Shown here: positions 36,713 through 45,898 of the stretch, in pieces
Position numbering within the stretch: the stretch's first letter is position 1
Layout: every line of letters begins with the position of its first letter
Assembly (NCBI GenBank): GCA_963707445.1
Contig: CAVPPW010000032.1
Location: 14,284-78,283 of the forward strand
DNA from: JALORV01 sp963707445
Lineage (GTDB): Bacteria; Pseudomonadota; Gammaproteobacteria; Burkholderiales; Burkholderiaceae_F
Reading direction: 5' to 3'
Length of the DNA: 64,000 nt
Notes under the pieces: generated by a model
Databases searched by the model: none
Seen by the model: only the letters and a program-made list of their open reading frames with translations
What the model was told of the DNA's origin: nothing
Program-made: the position numbers and the translations under genes

Positions 36713-37063
36713 TCAGAAGATGGATGCACCGAAGATCCTGACCTTTCCATCCTCATAGCCGAGGACAAGCCTGCCCAGCCATTCGCCCGGCTTCTTGGTG
36801 CTGCGCTGCCGGTAAAGAACCGTCACATGCTCGCCCCGGCGGATGATGCCGAGCGAGTCGACTTCTTCGGACAGGTTCCTCGCCAGTTCGCTGTTCGCGA
36901 ACTGGTGGCCCGCGACGACCTGGTCGATGGCACGCGCCAGCGAACTGGAGAAGTTCCTCGCGAATTCCCCGTACTTGCCTTCGTTCGAGTACTTGACGAG
37001 GTCGCGCCACAGGGGCTTGGCCATGGCCAGGATCTCCTCGTCGGTCTTCTCGATGATGTTCAC
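36713..37063 (-). CDS. Conserved protein of unknown function in the apr operon
   Basis: A 116-residue soluble protein beginning MNIIEKTDEEILAMAKPLWR and ending GKVRIFGASIF. The first half looks helical and the second half like a small beta barrel (TVLYRQRSTKKPGEWLGRLV). No cysteine is present. It lies 21 bases downstream of aprA on the same strand, and may be an accessory for APS reductase. No function is known to me. Confidence 0.7.
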   Translation of the reverse strand: MNIIEKTDEEILAMAKPLWRDLVKYSNEGKYGEFARNFSSSLARAIDQVVAGHQFANSELARNLSEEVDSLGIIRRGEHVTVLYRQRSTKKPGEWLGRLVLGYEDGKVRIFGASIF

Positions 37064-37084
37064 GCGCTGGGCCTGGGGATCCTG

Positions 37085-38953
37085 CTACTTCTCGTCCCCG
37101 ACCAGGTGATAGCAGGGCGCCTTCTCCATGGTGTATTCGCCGGTCTTCGGATCGCGGCGCGAGACCGTCAGCACGTGCCAGTTCTCGTCGTCCACCTTCA
37201 TGGCGTCGCCCCGGTAGTAGTAGCCCGGCCAGCGGGTCTCCTTGCGGAACAGCGTGTGCTGCGTGACGCACTCGGCGGCGCGATGGCGGTGCTTCAGTTC
37301 CCACGCGCGCAGCAGCTCGTGAATGTCCTTCGCGGCCAGGCTCTCGAGGTCTTCCTCCATGATCCTGAGCTTCTTCAGGCCGATGTTCAGGAGCTTCTCG
37401 TTGGTCATGTAGTTGACGGTCACGCCGCCGCAATACTCGTCCATCAGCTTCTGCAGGCGGTCCAGGCCCTGCTTGGGATTGATGTAGTGCGGGTTGACGT
37501 CGCCCGCCACGATCTCGTTGCGGTAGATCCTGTAGTGCTCCAGCGGCTTGTAGATCTCCTCCTTGCGGCGCTGATCTGCTCGTCGGAGACGACGATGCCT
37601 TCGGCCTTGCCGTCGTCGATGTACTTGCAGGCGGCCTTCGCGGCGAGACGGCCTTCGGTGAACGACCCCGACGAGAAGGCGTGCGGCGTGCCGCCGACCG
37701 CGTCGCCGGCGCCGAACAGGCCTTCGATCGTCGTCATGCGGTTGTAGCCCCAGAAGTACTCGGGAGGGGAAATGTCCTCGGGGCCGGAGCACCAGGCGCC
37801 CGAACCGGTCGCGTGCGAGCCCATGACGTAGGGCTCGGAGGTGGTCAGCTCGGGATTCTCGTTCTTGGGATCCACATCGGTGGCGGCCCACAGCACCGCC
37901 TGGCCGACGGTCATGCCGAGGAAGTTCTCCCAGCCGACCTCTTCCAGATGCGGATCCTGGAAGGCGCGCATGGTCACCATGTGGATGGGGCCGCGGCCGG
38001 CATTGACTTCGCTGATCAGCGCGTGGTTGCGCAGGCAGGTCGGGATCGGCCGATGCGTCAGGTGCGAAGCTTCCGGATCGAGATATTCCTTGCCGACCAT
38101 CTTCTGCAGCTCGGGGAACCACTTGGACTCGTACTCTTCGCCCAGGCCGTTCTGCGTATAGGTCTTCAGGTGCAGGAAGTAGGCGCCGACCGGGCCGTAG
38201 CCGTCCTTGAAGCGCGCCAGCACGATGCGGTTTTCCATCTGCGTCATCTTGGCGCCGGCGTCGATCATCAGGCCGTAGGCGGACGCGGACGACCAGGGCG
38301 CATACCAGGTCCGGCCGGAGCCTTCGCCCACCGAGCGCGGCTTGAAGATGTTGGAGGCGCCGCCCGCGCCGCAGATCACGGTCTTGGACTTGAAGACGTG
38401 GTAGTTGCCGGTGCGGACGTTGAAGCCGACGGCACCGGCGACCCGGTTCTCCTTGCTGTCGTCCATCAGCAGGTGGGTGACGCAGATGCGGTTGAAGACC
38501 TTGTCCGCCGATTTCTTCGCGGCCTCGGCCACGATGGGCTTGTAGGACTCGCCGTGGATCATGATCTGCCAGCGCCCTTCACGCAGGTAGCGCCCGGTCT
38601 TCGGGTCCTTCATGATGGGCAGGCCCCACTCCTCGAACTGGTGCACCGTGGAGTCGACGTGACGGGCCATGTCGAACAGCAGGTCTTCGCGCACCATGCC
38701 CATCAGGTCGATGCGCGCGTAGCGGACATGGTCCTCCGGGCTTGTTCTCGCCCCAGCGCGTGCCCATGTAGCAGTTGATCGCGTACAGACCCTGGGCGAC
38801 CGCGCCCGAGCGATCGATATTGGCCTTCTCGGCAATGACGATCTTCTTGTTCTGGCCCCAGAATCTCGCCTCCCAGGCGGCACCGGTGCCGCCCAGGCCT
38901 GCACCGACGACCAGAATGTCGATGCCGTCTTCGATGATCGTTTCGTAGGCCAT
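37085..38953 (-). CDS. aprA: AprA, adenylylsulfate (APS) reductase alpha subunit
   Basis: The flavoprotein subunit of dissimilatory APS reductase, about 622 residues. The FAD motif is DILVVGAGLGGTGAAWEARF. Hallmarks include DRSGAVAQGLYAINCYMG, RWQIMIHGESYKPIVAEAAK, GAGGASNIFKPRSVGEGSGR and VGGTPHAFSSGSFTEGRLAA. In this organism it would run oxidatively: sulfite plus AMP to APS. Two one-base slips (near 37572, a missing C, and 38741, an extra C) are homopolymer errors. The ATG overlaps the aprB stop. The sequence does not by itself prove the direction; AprM and Sat next door fit the oxidiser type. Confidence 0.95.
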
Positions 38954-39432
38954 CAGTAGTAGACCCCCATCTTCAACTTGAGACCTGCGGACTCGAGCGT
39001 ACGCAGGCCGCCGTCATCCAGGCGGATGTACTTCGGTTCGTTGTACAGCAGCTCGCCGTCGCGCATTTCCTTGCTGGGTGCGGGAACATCCGCGAGCTTG
39101 GGGATCGCCTGGCCCCAGGGCTTGGTGGTGATCGGCGACAGGAAGTTCTTTTCCGTGCCGTTGCGGAACTTGATCCGCCAGGCGATCGTGCCTTTCTGTT
39201 CGTCGCGGTGGACGCGAACGCTGTGGCCCAGCGGGGCGAAGTCGGCATAGCCGCGCACGTCGATCGCGTGCTGCGGGCAAGCCTTCACGCAGGAGTAGCA
39301 CTCCCAGCACATGTTCGGCTCGATGTTGTAGGCGCGGCGATAGGTCTTGTCGATGTGCATGATGTCCGACGGGCAGATGTCGACGCAGTGTCCGCATCCG
39401 TCGCACCTCGTCATGTAGACGAAGGTAGGCAT
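38953..39432 (-). CDS. aprB: AprB, APS reductase iron-sulfur subunit
   Basis: A 159-residue two-cluster ferredoxin subunit, intact. Cluster sites are CDGCGHCVDICPSDIMHIDK and CWECYSCVKACPQHAIDVRG. The C-terminal tail that wraps AprA in known structures is present (NEPKYIRLDDGGLRTLESAG). It carries electrons from the AprA flavin towards the membrane protein AprM. It sits between aprM and aprA. Confidence 0.96.
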   Translation of the reverse strand: MPTFVYMTRCDGCGHCVDICPSDIMHIDKTYRRAYNIEPNMCWECYSCVKACPQHAIDVRGYADFAPLGHSVRVHRDEQKGTIAWRIKFRNGTEKNFLSPITTKPWGQAIPKLADVPAPSKEMRDGELLYNEPKYIRLDDGGLRTLESAGLKLKMGVYY

Positions 39433-39481
39433 GGGTCCTGGCTCCTTATCTGTTCCGCCAGAACTTGCAGGCTGCTAATGC

Positions 39482-40296
39482 TTAGTAGTGGCGGGGCGCT
39501 TCGCGCTTGATGCCGAGCCCCATGTCCATCGGAGCGTCTCGCAACAGCTCCATGGAGTGTCTTTCCCGCTGCTCGGGATCGTCACGGGTCTGCGTCGGCA
39601 GGTTCGCGGCGGTGCCGTTGGCCTCGGACACTCGCTTCTCGAAGGCCGCCGCGGGCTTGAAGAACATGTGCGCGAACTTGGACCACGGCACCCCGGCGAA
39701 CAGCACCGTGGTGGCAAGGATGTACAGGCCGAAGAGCACGCCGACCCCGCCGCCGGAAGCTGCCCAGAGCAGACCCAGCGTCACGCTCGCGAGCAGCGAC
39801 AGGATGAACAGGTCGGCGCTGCATGAGGCGGAACGGCGAGTTGCCCTCGGCGGCGACATCGACGCGGATGAAGAACCAGAACCAGTAGCCGCCGACGCAG
39901 ACCATCAGGCCGCCGAGCCACCAGAGCTGCGTCCAGATCGGCGCTCGCCGAGGCGTTGAACACCATCACGACGGTGGCAAGCGACGTAGAGCACGAATCC
40001 GTACATGCCCAGCAGGTGCGCGATGCGCCGGCGCGGGTTGCAGAACTCGCCGGAGGCCAGCACGTCCACCACGGCAGTCTGCACGGCGATCGACACGAGC
40101 TCGCCGCCGCCGACCGGCCGCGCCCCTTCGCCTTCGATCGGCGAAAGTTTTCGAAGAAGTACCTGGCGCTGCCCTTGTGCACGACGTCGAACAGCGTTCC
40201 CGCGATGACCAGTATGAACATGACGACCACGTACGCCTGCATGACCGCAGGCGAAAGCGAGGCCGAAAGCGCGGCAAACGGATTGCTGGTGAACAT
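39482..40296 (-). CDS. aprM: AprM, membrane anchor for APS reductase
   Basis: An integral membrane protein of about 271 residues with six or so helices. It starts MFTSNPFAALSASLSPAVMQ; later parts are IAVQTAVVDVLASGEFCNPR, GGYWFWFFIRVDVAAEGNSP and LASVTLGLLWAASGGGVGV. Four slips (near 40135, 39985, 39945 and 39825) break it. AprM is known from sulfur oxidisers that lack the Qmo complex and is thought to link AprAB to the quinone pool. Position between sat and aprB is typical. Confidence 0.85.
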
Positions 40297-40346
40297 CGTG
40301 GATTTCCTCCGGATCAGTCCTGAGTCTGGTTTCTTGTCGTGGCGGC

Positions 40347-41564
40347 TCAGCGGGCCGAGTGCCCCGTCAGTTTCACTTCCACGCGTTCGCTCGCGGCAAG
40401 GCCTTCATAGTATTCGCGCAGCAGTTTCAGCACCTCCGGCCGGCTGAACTCGGCGGGCACGTCGGCGCCTTCCGAGAGCCACTTGCGCAGCTTGGTACCG
40501 GACACGAGGAGGCGCTCCTTGTCGTCGTGCGGACAGGTGCGGGCCGAGGCCATGCCGCCGCAGCTGTAGCACCAGAACGTCCAGTCGATCTTCAGCGGGC
40601 GTGTCTCGAGCGAGCCTTCGGGAATCTCGTCGAAGACGTGGTGCGCATCGAACGGACCGTAGTAGCTGCCGACGCCGGCGTGGTCGCGGCCGACGATCAG
40701 GTGCGAGCAGCCATAGTTCTGCCGGAACAGCGCGTGCAGCAATGCCTCGCGCGGGCCGGCGTAGCGCATGTCGAGCGGGTAGCCGGCCTGCACGACCGTC
40801 TTCTTGACGAAGTAACCCTCGATCAGCGACGCAATCGCGCGCGTGCGGACATCGGCGGGGATGTCGCCGGGCTTCAGCGCCCCGAGCAGCGAGTGCACCA
40901 GCACGCCGTCGCAGACCTCGATCGCGACCTTGGCGAGATACTCGTGCGAGCGGTGCATCGGGTTGCGCGTCTGGAACGCCGCGATGCGCGACCAGCCCAG
41001 CGACTCGAACATCGACCGTGTCTGCGCGGGCGTCATGTAAAGCGCGCCGTACTTCTCGGGAAAGCCGCCGCTCGAAAGGACCTGCACCGGTCCGGCCAGG
41101 TTGACCTCGCCCTGTTCCATCACCATCTTGACGCCCGGATGCTCGGCATCGGTGGTGCGGAAAACCATCGCACACTCGTGCGCCTTGTCGATGGCGTACT
41201 TCTCGGTGACTCGCATCGTCGCCAGGATCTCGTCCGACTCGGGGTCGACGAGCGCGATCTCGGCTCCCGTCTTTATCGAGTCTGCAACGTGCTTCTCGGT
41301 CGACAGCGTGATCGGAATCGGCCAGAACAGCCCCGAGGCGAGCTTCATGCCGTCGCAGACGCGCTCCCAGTCGCCGTGTGTCATGAAGCCCGTGAGCGGT
41401 GTGAAGCCGCCGATGCCGAGCATCATCAGATCGCCCTTTTCGCGCGAACTGACACGTACCTTCGGCAGTGATTGCGCGCGGGTCAGGGCGACGTCGCGCT
41501 CCGTGCCTTCGAGCAGCAGCGGCTTCAGCGGGCCACCGCCGTGGGGATTGACCAATGCGGGCAC
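40347..41564 (-). CDS. sat: Sat, dissimilatory ATP sulfurylase
   Basis: A homo-oligomeric ATP sulfurylase of about 405 residues. Nucleotide-binding motifs are AAFQTRNPMHRSHEYLAKVA (QxRNPxHxxH) and GCSHLIVGRDHAGVGSYYGP. Cysteines near the C-terminus (FWCYSCGGMASARTCPHDDK) may bind zinc, as in other dissimilatory forms. It converts APS and pyrophosphate to sulfate and ATP, the energy-yielding last step after AprBA. The start chosen is GTG at 41564, which has GGAGG seven bases upstream. A GTG nine codons earlier has its Shine-Dalgarno too close. It heads the run sat-aprM-aprB-aprA-orf-slyD-orf. Confidence 0.93.
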   Translation of the reverse strand: MPALVNPHGGGPLKPLLLEGTERDVALTRAQSLPKVRVSSREKGDLMMLGIGGFTPLTGFMTHGDWERVCDGMKLASGLFWPIPITLSTEKHVADSIKTGAEIALVDPESDEILATMRVTEKYAIDKAHECAMVFRTTDAEHPGVKMVMEQGEVNLAGPVQVLSSGGFPEKYGALYMTPAQTRSMFESLGWSRIAAFQTRNPMHRSHEYLAKVAIEVCDGVLVHSLLGALKPGDIPADVRTRAIASLIEGYFVKKTVVQAGYPLDMRYAGPREALLHALFRQNYGCSHLIVGRDHAGVGSYYGPFDAHHVFDEIPEGSLETRPLKIDWTFWCYSCGGMASARTCPHDDKERLLVSGTKLRKWLSEGADVPAEFSRPEVLKLLREYYEGLAASERVEVKLTGHSAR

Positions 41565-41591
41565 GGTGTTTCCTCCGATCTTCTCTGACAC

Positions 41592-42029
41592 TCCTTGGCC
41601 GTGCCGCCAGGTGTGCTTCCGACTTCGCCGGCGACAGTGACCCTCCCGGTCCGCCCATCGACGATCGTGCGAAGCGCCCTCAAGCCTAGGCAGCGGTCCG
41701 TGCCGCCAAGGCTTTCATTTCATAGAGCCAGTGTAGTCGCGCACCTGACCCGATGCGCTCCACGCCAGCGGCAGATTGGACACCGTTTGGAGTAGCGCAA
41801 GCCATTCGCCGCTTTGGCAACAGCGCATCCTCCCCACATGGGTGGGTACGGCTTGCCCACTCAGGTAGGCCAACACCGCAGAGGCGGTAGAAATCAGCCG
41901 CGTCGGTGGGCGCGTGGCACACTCCCGCGCCCGTACTGGGCGAAAGCCAGGGCGGCCGACAGCCGAGTTGAGCAACGCTCGATCGGTCATCCGTCACCCG
42001 CTGCGCCGCCGGTTGCGGCATCTCACACC
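41592..42029. other. 438-base divergent intergenic region
   Basis: This space separates sat (minus) from the TauE gene (plus). No frame in it gives a convincing protein. It should hold promoters for both directions, but I could not assign -35/-10 boxes with confidence. Only scattered short repeats such as CCCAC/GTGGG are visible. Confidence 0.4.
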
Positions 42030-43073
42030 ATGGCTGACGTCATCGCTACTGTCCTGCAACGTCTGTGCGGCGCCGCGTGGTCCCGACGACGCCGCAGTTC
42101 GGTGCGGCGCGGCCTCGCCCGCACCGGAGTATTCGCCAAGGTCGCCGGAGTGGCGGCATTCGCCGTCGCCCTGATAGTGCCTGCCGTCGCGTTCGCGGCC
42201 GCGGTCGACGCGGCTGGTGCCTCGGTCACCGCCTGGTGGGTGTGGCCACTGGCGCTGTTCGTCGTCTGTTTCTTCCTCGGGATCATCGCGGTTCCGGCCG
42301 GGGTTGGTGGCGGTGTGCTGTTTGTGCCGCTGGTCAGCGGCTTCTTTCCGTTCCATCTCGACTATGTGCGCGGAGCCGGGCTGCTGGTGGCGCTGTCGAG
42401 TGCGCTCGCAGCCGGGCCGTCCCTGCTGCGGGCCGGTCTGGCCAACATGCGGGTGGCGTTGCCCCTGGCGCTGATCGCATCGTTCAGTTCGATGCTCGGC
42501 GCGCTGCTGGGCCTGGCCCTGCCGGACTCGGTCGTACGCATCGCGCTTGGGATTGCGATCCTGGGAATCGTCGCGGTCATGCTGCTGGCGCGCAAGTCGG
42601 AGTACCCGGACGTTCAGACCAGTGACCGGTTGGCCACACTGCTGGGGATGCACGGCGTGTTCGTCGACGGCGCCTCCGGCCAGCAGGTTGCATGGCGCAT
42701 GCATCGCACGCCACAGGGACTGGCGCTGTTCCTTTTTATCGGCGTGCTGGCGGGGATGTTCGGCCTCGGCGCCGGCTGGGCGAACGTACCCGCACTGAAC
42801 CTCGTCATGGGCGCACCGCTGAAGGTGGCCGCTGGCTCGTCTAGTTTCATACTCTCGCTGGTCGATTCGTCGGCGGCGTGGATCTACCTGAACAACGGTG
42901 CGGTGCTGCCGGTCATCGCGGCGCCGTCGGTGATCGGCATGATGCTCGGTGCCAAGATTGGAGCGCGGCTGCTGCATGTGCTGAAGGCTTCGATCATTCG
43001 TCGTCTCGTCATTGCGATGCTGCTGTTTGCCGGTGGCCGCGCGCTGATGGTCGGACTGGGTATCGGGATTTGA
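42030..43073 (+). CDS. TauE/SafE-family sulfite or sulfonate exporter
   Basis: A 347-residue membrane protein with eight or nine helices. The family core repeats are VCFFLGIIAVPAGVGGGVLF and IGVLAGMFGLGAGWANVPAL. The N-terminal 35 residues are unusually basic (SRRRRSSVRRGLARTGVFAK) and precede the first helix. TauE/SafE proteins export sulfite or sulfoacetate. With Xsc producing sulfite in the same window, sulfite export is the probable role. The start at 42030 lacks a good ribosome-binding site. It begins a co-directional run to cysG. Confidence 0.82.
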   Translation: MADVIATVLQRLCGAAWSRRRRSSVRRGLARTGVFAKVAGVAAFAVALIVPAVAFAAAVDAAGASVTAWWVWPLALFVVCFFLGIIAVPAGVGGGVLFVPLVSGFFPFHLDYVRGAGLLVALSSALAAGPSLLRAGLANMRVALPLALIASFSSMLGALLGLALPDSVVRIALGIAILGIVAVMLLARKSEYPDVQTSDRLATLLGMHGVFVDGASGQQVAWRMHRTPQGLALFLFIGVLAGMFGLGAGWANVPALNLVMGAPLKVAAGSSSFILSLVDSSAAWIYLNNGAVLPVIAAPSVIGMMLGAKIGARLLHVLKASIIRRLVIAMLLFAGGRALMVGLGIGI

Positions 43074-43100
43074 GCCGGTCCCTCTGCATCCGAAGCTCCC

Positions 43101-43511
43101 ATGAACAAGATCCACATTGCACCCGAACAGATCCGCTACGCAGAGTGGCTGCGCTGGAGCGGGTGGCTCGGTCTGGCGGTGCTCGTAGGAGCCTTCGGCC
43201 TGTATGTCGCCGGCGTGCTGCCGCCCGTGATCCCGGTGGACCAGCTGCCTCAGGCCTGGCGCCTGTCATCGCGCGAACTCATGCTCCAGCATGGACTGCA
43301 GGGCGGTTGGTCCTGGATCCGTTCAATCGCGCGGGGCGACATGCTGAACATGCTCGGCATCGCGATCCTCTCGGGCTGCTCCGCGTTGCCGCTGCTGGCT
43401 GTCACCGGCATCTACCTGCGTCGCGGTGATCGACTCTTTGCCGCGCTGTGCCTGCTGCAGGTCGCCGTGCTGGTGCTGGCGGCGTCGGGTCTGATCGCCC
43501 CGGGACACTGA
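43101..43511 (+). CDS. Small membrane protein, DUF1634-like partner of TauE
   Basis: A 136-residue protein with three hydrophobic helices (LAVLVGAFGLYVAGVLPPVI, MLNMLGIAILSGCSALPLL, CLLQVAVLVLAASGLI). Small multi-helix DUF1634 proteins often follow TauE/SafE genes and may form part of the exporter. The family call is tentative. It lies 27 bases after the TauE gene and three bases before the stress-protein gene. Confidence 0.6.
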   Translation: MNKIHIAPEQIRYAEWLRWSGWLGLAVLVGAFGLYVAGVLPPVIPVDQLPQAWRLSSRELMLQHGLQGGWSWIRSIARGDMLNMLGIAILSGCSALPLLAVTGIYLRRGDRLFAALCLLQVAVLVLAASGLIAPGH

Positions 43512-43514
43512 ATC

Positions 43515-44354
43515 ATGACGGCGCCGACCACGCTACGTCGCATTGCGCTGATGACGCAATGGACCGAGTTTGATTCCGGGGCGGAGAAAGTGGCGATCGA
43601 ACTCGCGCAGCGGCTGCAGCTTCCGCTCAGCGTCGTCGTGCCGCTGCTGAGCAATCCGGAATACGAGGTCGTCGCGCACGGCCGTGTCGCAGACGCCGAA
43701 GCCGCGGCGGCCAATGCCGTGGCTGCCTTCAACGCGCAGGCCCGCGATGCGGGAGTGACCACCGAAATTCGCGTCCGACGCGGCGACGAACTCTGGCGCG
43801 AAGTGGTGGATGAGGTGCATTCGACGCGCGCGGACCTGCTGGTCACGCGACGCCGCGGACATCGCGGCTTTCTCGGCCGGCTTCGGGTCGGAGAGATGGT
43901 GCGGCAGATCGCGGTGCATTCGTCATGTCCGCTCATGGTGGTTCCGCGTCAGGCGCGCATGCCGTCAAAGGGAATACTGGTGGTGATTCAGGCCGGCGCA
44001 ACGGTCGAGCCTGAGACGCGCAGCGCTGCAATGCTGGCTTCCCAACTGGGCCTTCCCTTGCGCATTCTCATCGTCGTGCCGGAGGGGCAGGCGCGTGCGG
44101 TTGGCGACATCCCGCTGCAGCAGGCCCAGGAGGTTGCGCGCCAGGCGCAGGTCAGCGCGGGCGGCAGCATCCAGACGGGGCCTTTGCCCGAGTCGCTGGA
44201 GTCGGGCATGCGCGGCAATGCGGTGGACCTGCTGGTGATCGGGTTTGTGCAGGGCCCGGCGAGCCACGGCAGGCTGCGCGATGTAGTCGAGGGCGTCGTT
44301 GGCGGGGTACCCTGCGCAACATTGCTCGTTGGCACTCAGTCGCCGAGCGCCTGA
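43515..44354 (+). CDS. Tandem universal stress protein
   Basis: A 279-residue protein made of two USP domains (about 1-147 and 152-279). The first keeps the ATP-site pattern GHRGFLGRLRVGEMVRQIAV followed by SCPLMVVPR. The second is diverged (LLVIGFVQGPASHGRLRDVV). Cytoplasmic, with no signal. Its place between exporter and redox genes suggests a stress or signalling role in the same operon. Confidence 0.8.
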   Translation: MTAPTTLRRIALMTQWTEFDSGAEKVAIELAQRLQLPLSVVVPLLSNPEYEVVAHGRVADAEAAAANAVAAFNAQARDAGVTTEIRVRRGDELWREVVDEVHSTRADLLVTRRRGHRGFLGRLRVGEMVRQIAVHSSCPLMVVPRQARMPSKGILVVIQAGATVEPETRSAAMLASQLGLPLRILIVVPEGQARAVGDIPLQQAQEVARQAQVSAGGSIQTGPLPESLESGMRGNAVDLLVIGFVQGPASHGRLRDVVEGVVGGVPCATLLVGTQSPSA

Positions 44355-44390
44355 TCATGGCAAGGTGCAGGGCACATAGTGGAGCCGGTG

Positions 44391-45854
44391 ATGTCGCAGA
44401 TGCTCAATCTGGCACGCGCAGCGCACCTGGTCGGGGTGCCGCGCGGCGTGCTGCAGCGGATGATCAGTGCCGGCGAGATCGAGGCCGCGGACGGGCTGAT
44501 CGCGATCGACGAACTGCGGCGGGTCTTCCCGGCGGCTGCGCTCGACGACAGCGGAGCGTTCGAGCGTGTCCGCACGATCCGCGAAGAGGCATTCGGCCGA
44601 CGCGTGCGCGAGCGGATACTGCCGTCGCCGGAGGTTCTCGCGCAGCGCCTGTTTGTACAGAGCCAGGAACTGGCCGATCTGCGTCGCTACCTGACTGGCT
44701 ATCACGATCTCGTGGTGGCGGTCTCGCAGCAACTCCAGGATCTGGCGGCCGGCGACGCTCGGCTAAAGCCGCTGGCGCAGTTCGTCCACGCCGGCTTCAG
44801 GCGCGTTCTGGACAGTGAGCCTGCAGAACCTCTGGACGCAATGGCGAACATGATGCAGGTGATCTCAGCCCACGTGACGATGCGCCCGAGCGGCCATCAG
44901 TTCATTGTCGAGGGCAACGACTCGATCCTGCAGGCCGGGTTGAAGGCCGGGCTGCGCCTGGGCTACGGATGTGGCACGGGGTCCTGCGGACTGTGCAAGG
45001 CACGCGTCGTCAGTGGGCAGATCCGGCAGGTGCAGCACAGCGATCTGCGGCTGTCGGAGCAGGAACGGCAGCAGGGTTACGCGCTCCTGTGTGCACACAC
45101 CGCGGTCACGGACCTGGTGATCGAGTCGCTCGAGGCGTCCGGCCCGGCGGACATTCCGCAGCAGGAACTGGTCGCCACGGTGCGCGCGGTGACCGAGCTC
45201 GGTCCCCATACCAGGCTGCTGCACCTTCAGACCCCGCGCAGCAGCCGGCTGCGATTCCTCGCCGGTCAGCTGGTGACGCTCGGCGTCGCCGGCCTCGGTG
45301 ACGACATCGAGCAGGCCGTCGCGCTGGCGAGCTGCCCCTGCGACGAGCGCAACCTGCACTTTCACCTGGCGCGCGATGACGACGGGCCACTGTCGGCGGC
45401 AGTGTTCGACGACCGCATTCGTGCCGGTGCAGCGGTGGGTGTACGCGGACCCGTAGGCGATTTCGTCCTCGATGCGCAGAGCACGCGGCCGCTGGTGTTC
45501 GCGGCCTGCGACACGGGCTTCGGCCCGATCAAGAGCCTGATCGAGCACGCAATGGCGAGCGAGCATGTCGAGTCGTTTGCGTTGCACTGGCTTGCCACGC
45601 GCGGCGACGGCCATTACCTCGACAACCAGTGTCGCGCGTGGGCCGCGGCCTACGATCAGTTCGCCTACGAGCCGCTGGTCGATGCCGATCAGGCGGCCGG
45701 CGCGCGCCTCCTGGTCGACCGCGCCGCGGCCCGGCCCGGCCTCGCGGCGAGCGATTTGTTCATCGCCGGCCCGTCGACCTTCGTCTTCGAGGCGGCGCAG
45801 GCGTTCATTGCCGCCGGGGTTGCGGCCGGGCAGACGCACACGCTGGCGGTCTGA
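44391..45854 (+). CDS. Oxidoreductase with N-terminal HTH-like region, 2Fe-2S ferredoxin and FNR-type reductase domains
   Basis: A 487-residue multidomain protein. Residues 1-50 resemble a MerR/HTH-type DNA-binding motif (AAHLVGVPRGVLQRMISAGE). A helical linker follows to about 150. The plant-type ferredoxin domain has the 2Fe-2S site GYGCGTGSCGLCKARVVSG with the last cysteine in ALLCAHT. The C-terminal third is an FNR-like flavin/NAD domain, but the usual flavin motif RxYS reads ALASCPCDERNL. The fused HTH is unusual; such reductases normally begin with the ferredoxin. GGAG six bases before ATG 44391 decides the start. The CMD-Rieske gene follows. Confidence 0.75.
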   Translation: MSQMLNLARAAHLVGVPRGVLQRMISAGEIEAADGLIAIDELRRVFPAAALDDSGAFERVRTIREEAFGRRVRERILPSPEVLAQRLFVQSQELADLRRYLTGYHDLVVAVSQQLQDLAAGDARLKPLAQFVHAGFRRVLDSEPAEPLDAMANMMQVISAHVTMRPSGHQFIVEGNDSILQAGLKAGLRLGYGCGTGSCGLCKARVVSGQIRQVQHSDLRLSEQERQQGYALLCAHTAVTDLVIESLEASGPADIPQQELVATVRAVTELGPHTRLLHLQTPRSSRLRFLAGQLVTLGVAGLGDDIEQAVALASCPCDERNLHFHLARDDDGPLSAAVFDDRIRAGAAVGVRGPVGDFVLDAQSTRPLVFAACDTGFGPIKSLIEHAMASEHVESFALHWLATRGDGHYLDNQCRAWAAAYDQFAYEPLVDADQAAGARLLVDRAAARPGLAASDLFIAGPSTFVFEAAQAFIAAGVAAGQTHTLAV

Positions 45855-45898
45855 GTGACAGTTCCGACCACTTCTTCCATGCAGCAGGGCTTTACGCG

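Noticed and set aside
41686..42021. Minus-strand 111-codon frame between sat and the TauE gene
   Set aside because: Composition unlike neighbours, no ribosome-binding site, no motif; treated as intergenic.
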